This document shows positions 6,685 through 7,197 of a DNA stretch of 7,197 nucleotides, piece after piece. The stretch covers positions 1 through 7,197 of the forward strand of contig JADFWF010000160.1 in assembly GCA_015222965.1 (NCBI GenBank), written 5' to 3'. Each line of letters begins with the position of its first letter. Position 1 is the stretch's first letter. Below the pieces are notes generated by a model, which was not told where the DNA came from, ran no database searches, and saw only the letters and a program-made list of their open reading frames with translations. Origin of the DNA: Pseudomonadota bacterium. GTDB lineage: Bacteria; Pseudomonadota; Gammaproteobacteria; SZUA-229. The position numbers and the translations under genes were made by a program.

Positions 6685-6688
6685 GGAG
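6685..6688 (+). promoter_or_regulatory. Ribosome binding site of the divergent lipoprotein gene
   Basis: GGAG sits 7 nt before the ATG at 6696. Its quality argues that this ATG, 54 bp before the palindromic insertion, was the original start of the gene. Confidence 0.7.
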
Positions 6689-6695
6689 AAACAAG

Positions 6696-7197
6696 ATGAA
6701 GCTCAACAATAAAAGGTTTAACACTCAATTGATACCAAATTTCAAATCCAGGGAGCCTCTGATTAAGTCTGGGTCGTGCAGATTGTTGCTTAAACGATTA
6801 TGGTTCAAGGCGTGGAACGCACGTAACAGCAGAGCTATTGCGAAGTTTCACAACGCAGAAACAGGATCGTTTAAGCGGCAAGATGTCGATTCACGACTTA
6901 ATCAGAGGCTCCCTAACATTGCTGTCACAACATTATTGTTAAGCAGTCTATTAGTTGCCTGTGGTGATGAAAAAGACAGTAGTACAGTTTTAAATACGGA
7001 CAATCCAAGTATCGATCTAGGCATACCTGCGAGTTTGACTGGCGGCAGCACTGCAGCACAACCACGCCTGGCGAAGGCGACAGAAACCATGGTTAGTGCC
7101 AGCCGCTCCATACAGGCTGCCAAGGCCGGTACCGGTCAGCCCTGTGCCTACCTCGGCAACGAGAACAAAGATGATCCTTTTCATAATGGTTACGAGA
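6696..7197 (+). CDS. Lipoprotein of unknown function, partial, with in-frame palindromic insertion
   Basis: The frame is open from the ATG at 6696 to the window end (167 codons plus one base), so the 3' end is missing. Residues 1-18 form a polar, basic N-region. Residues 19-73 are encoded entirely by the 165-bp palindromic element. Residue 74 onward resumes with IAVTTLLLSSLLVACGDEKD, a good hydrophobic core and lipobox (Leu-Val-Ala-Cys, C89). Without the insertion residues 1-18 join directly to this core, giving a normal lipoprotein signal with the Cys near residue 34. The mature part is Ser/Thr/Ala-rich and then has QPCAYLGNENKDDPFHNGY; I do not recognise a family. The promoter matches those of the protease and anti-sigma operons, so it is probably co-regulated. 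The insertion gives an 80-residue basic N-region that may impair export, or be tolerated; whether the gene is functional is open. Confidence 0.75.
   Translation, partial: MKLNNKRFNTQLIPNFKSREPLIKSGSCRLLLKRLWFKAWNARNSRAIAKFHNAETGSFKRQDVDSRLNQRLPNIAVTTLLLSSLLVACGDEKDSSTVLNTDNPSIDLGIPASLTGGSTAAQPRLAKATETMVSASRSIQAAKAGTGQPCAYLGNENKDDPFHNGYE
6750..6914. mobile_element. MITE-like palindromic element inserted in the lipoprotein gene
   Basis: A 165-bp element bounded by perfect 20-bp inverted repeats, AGGGAGCCTCTGATTAAGTC at 6750-6769 and its complement at 6895-6914. The symmetry continues inward: GCTTAAACGAT at 6788-6798 and its complement at 6866-6876 lie at the same 38-bp offset from each end, separated from the outer repeats by 18 poorly matching bases. 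The total terminal repeat is thus about 49 bp. It has no room for a transposase and would be mobilised in trans by an IS with matching ends. I see no convincing target duplication (flanks AAATCC and AACATT). The length is divisible by three and the host frame crosses it without a stop, encoding a very basic 55-residue segment. Confidence 0.8.

Noticed and set aside
6902..7123. Open frame of 73 codons on the minus strand
   Set aside because: It is antisense to the lipoprotein frame, which has a ribosome binding site, promoter and lipobox; the 73-residue product shows no domain features.

Overview
The window looks like accessory chromosome of a Gram-negative proteobacterium, probably a gammaproteobacterium of moderate GC. 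The evidence is Sec signal peptides, two lipoprotein signals, an outer-membrane beta-barrel, a zinc-finger anti-sigma factor and Shine-Dalgarno starts. The species cannot be named from sequence alone.

Layout: bases 1-167 are non-coding and hold two intergenic repeat sequences of a kind widespread in bacterial genomes, then a short hairpin. From 168 to 6468 six genes lie on the minus strand. In order of transcription they are an M48 metalloprotease with TPR-like repeats (about 4549-6468), a divergent sigma-70-like protein (3546-4484), a membrane-anchored HC2 zinc-finger anti-sigma factor (2497-3474), a secreted caspase-family (C14) protease (1424-2503), an outer-membrane beta-barrel protein (699-1412) and a DUF4384-type lipoprotein (168-677). 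A divergent plus-strand lipoprotein gene starts at 6696 and runs off the right edge.

Main discovery: three intergenic sites carry the same bipartite sequence, TTTTTCAAATA-N14-GTCTCTTT, with identical spacing and unrelated spacer sequence. Each is oriented as a promoter: one before the anti-sigma/caspase/barrel/lipoprotein operon, and two back to back before the M48 gene and the divergent lipoprotein gene. The simplest reading is that this is the promoter recognised by the sigma factor encoded between them. That would make a self-contained regulon: the M48-sigma transcript is positively autoregulated, and the sigma factor drives its own anti-sigma factor plus a set of envelope proteins that includes a caspase-like protease. 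The sigma factor has a cysteine-rich N-terminal region, and the anti-sigma factor has a large, probably periplasmic, C-terminal domain, so an envelope or redox stress input is plausible but inferred.

Second discovery: the plus-strand lipoprotein gene carries a 165-bp palindromic, MITE-like insertion (6750-6914) exactly in frame, between its start codon and the hydrophobic core of its lipoprotein signal. It adds 55 codons with no stop, much as Rickettsia palindromic elements do.
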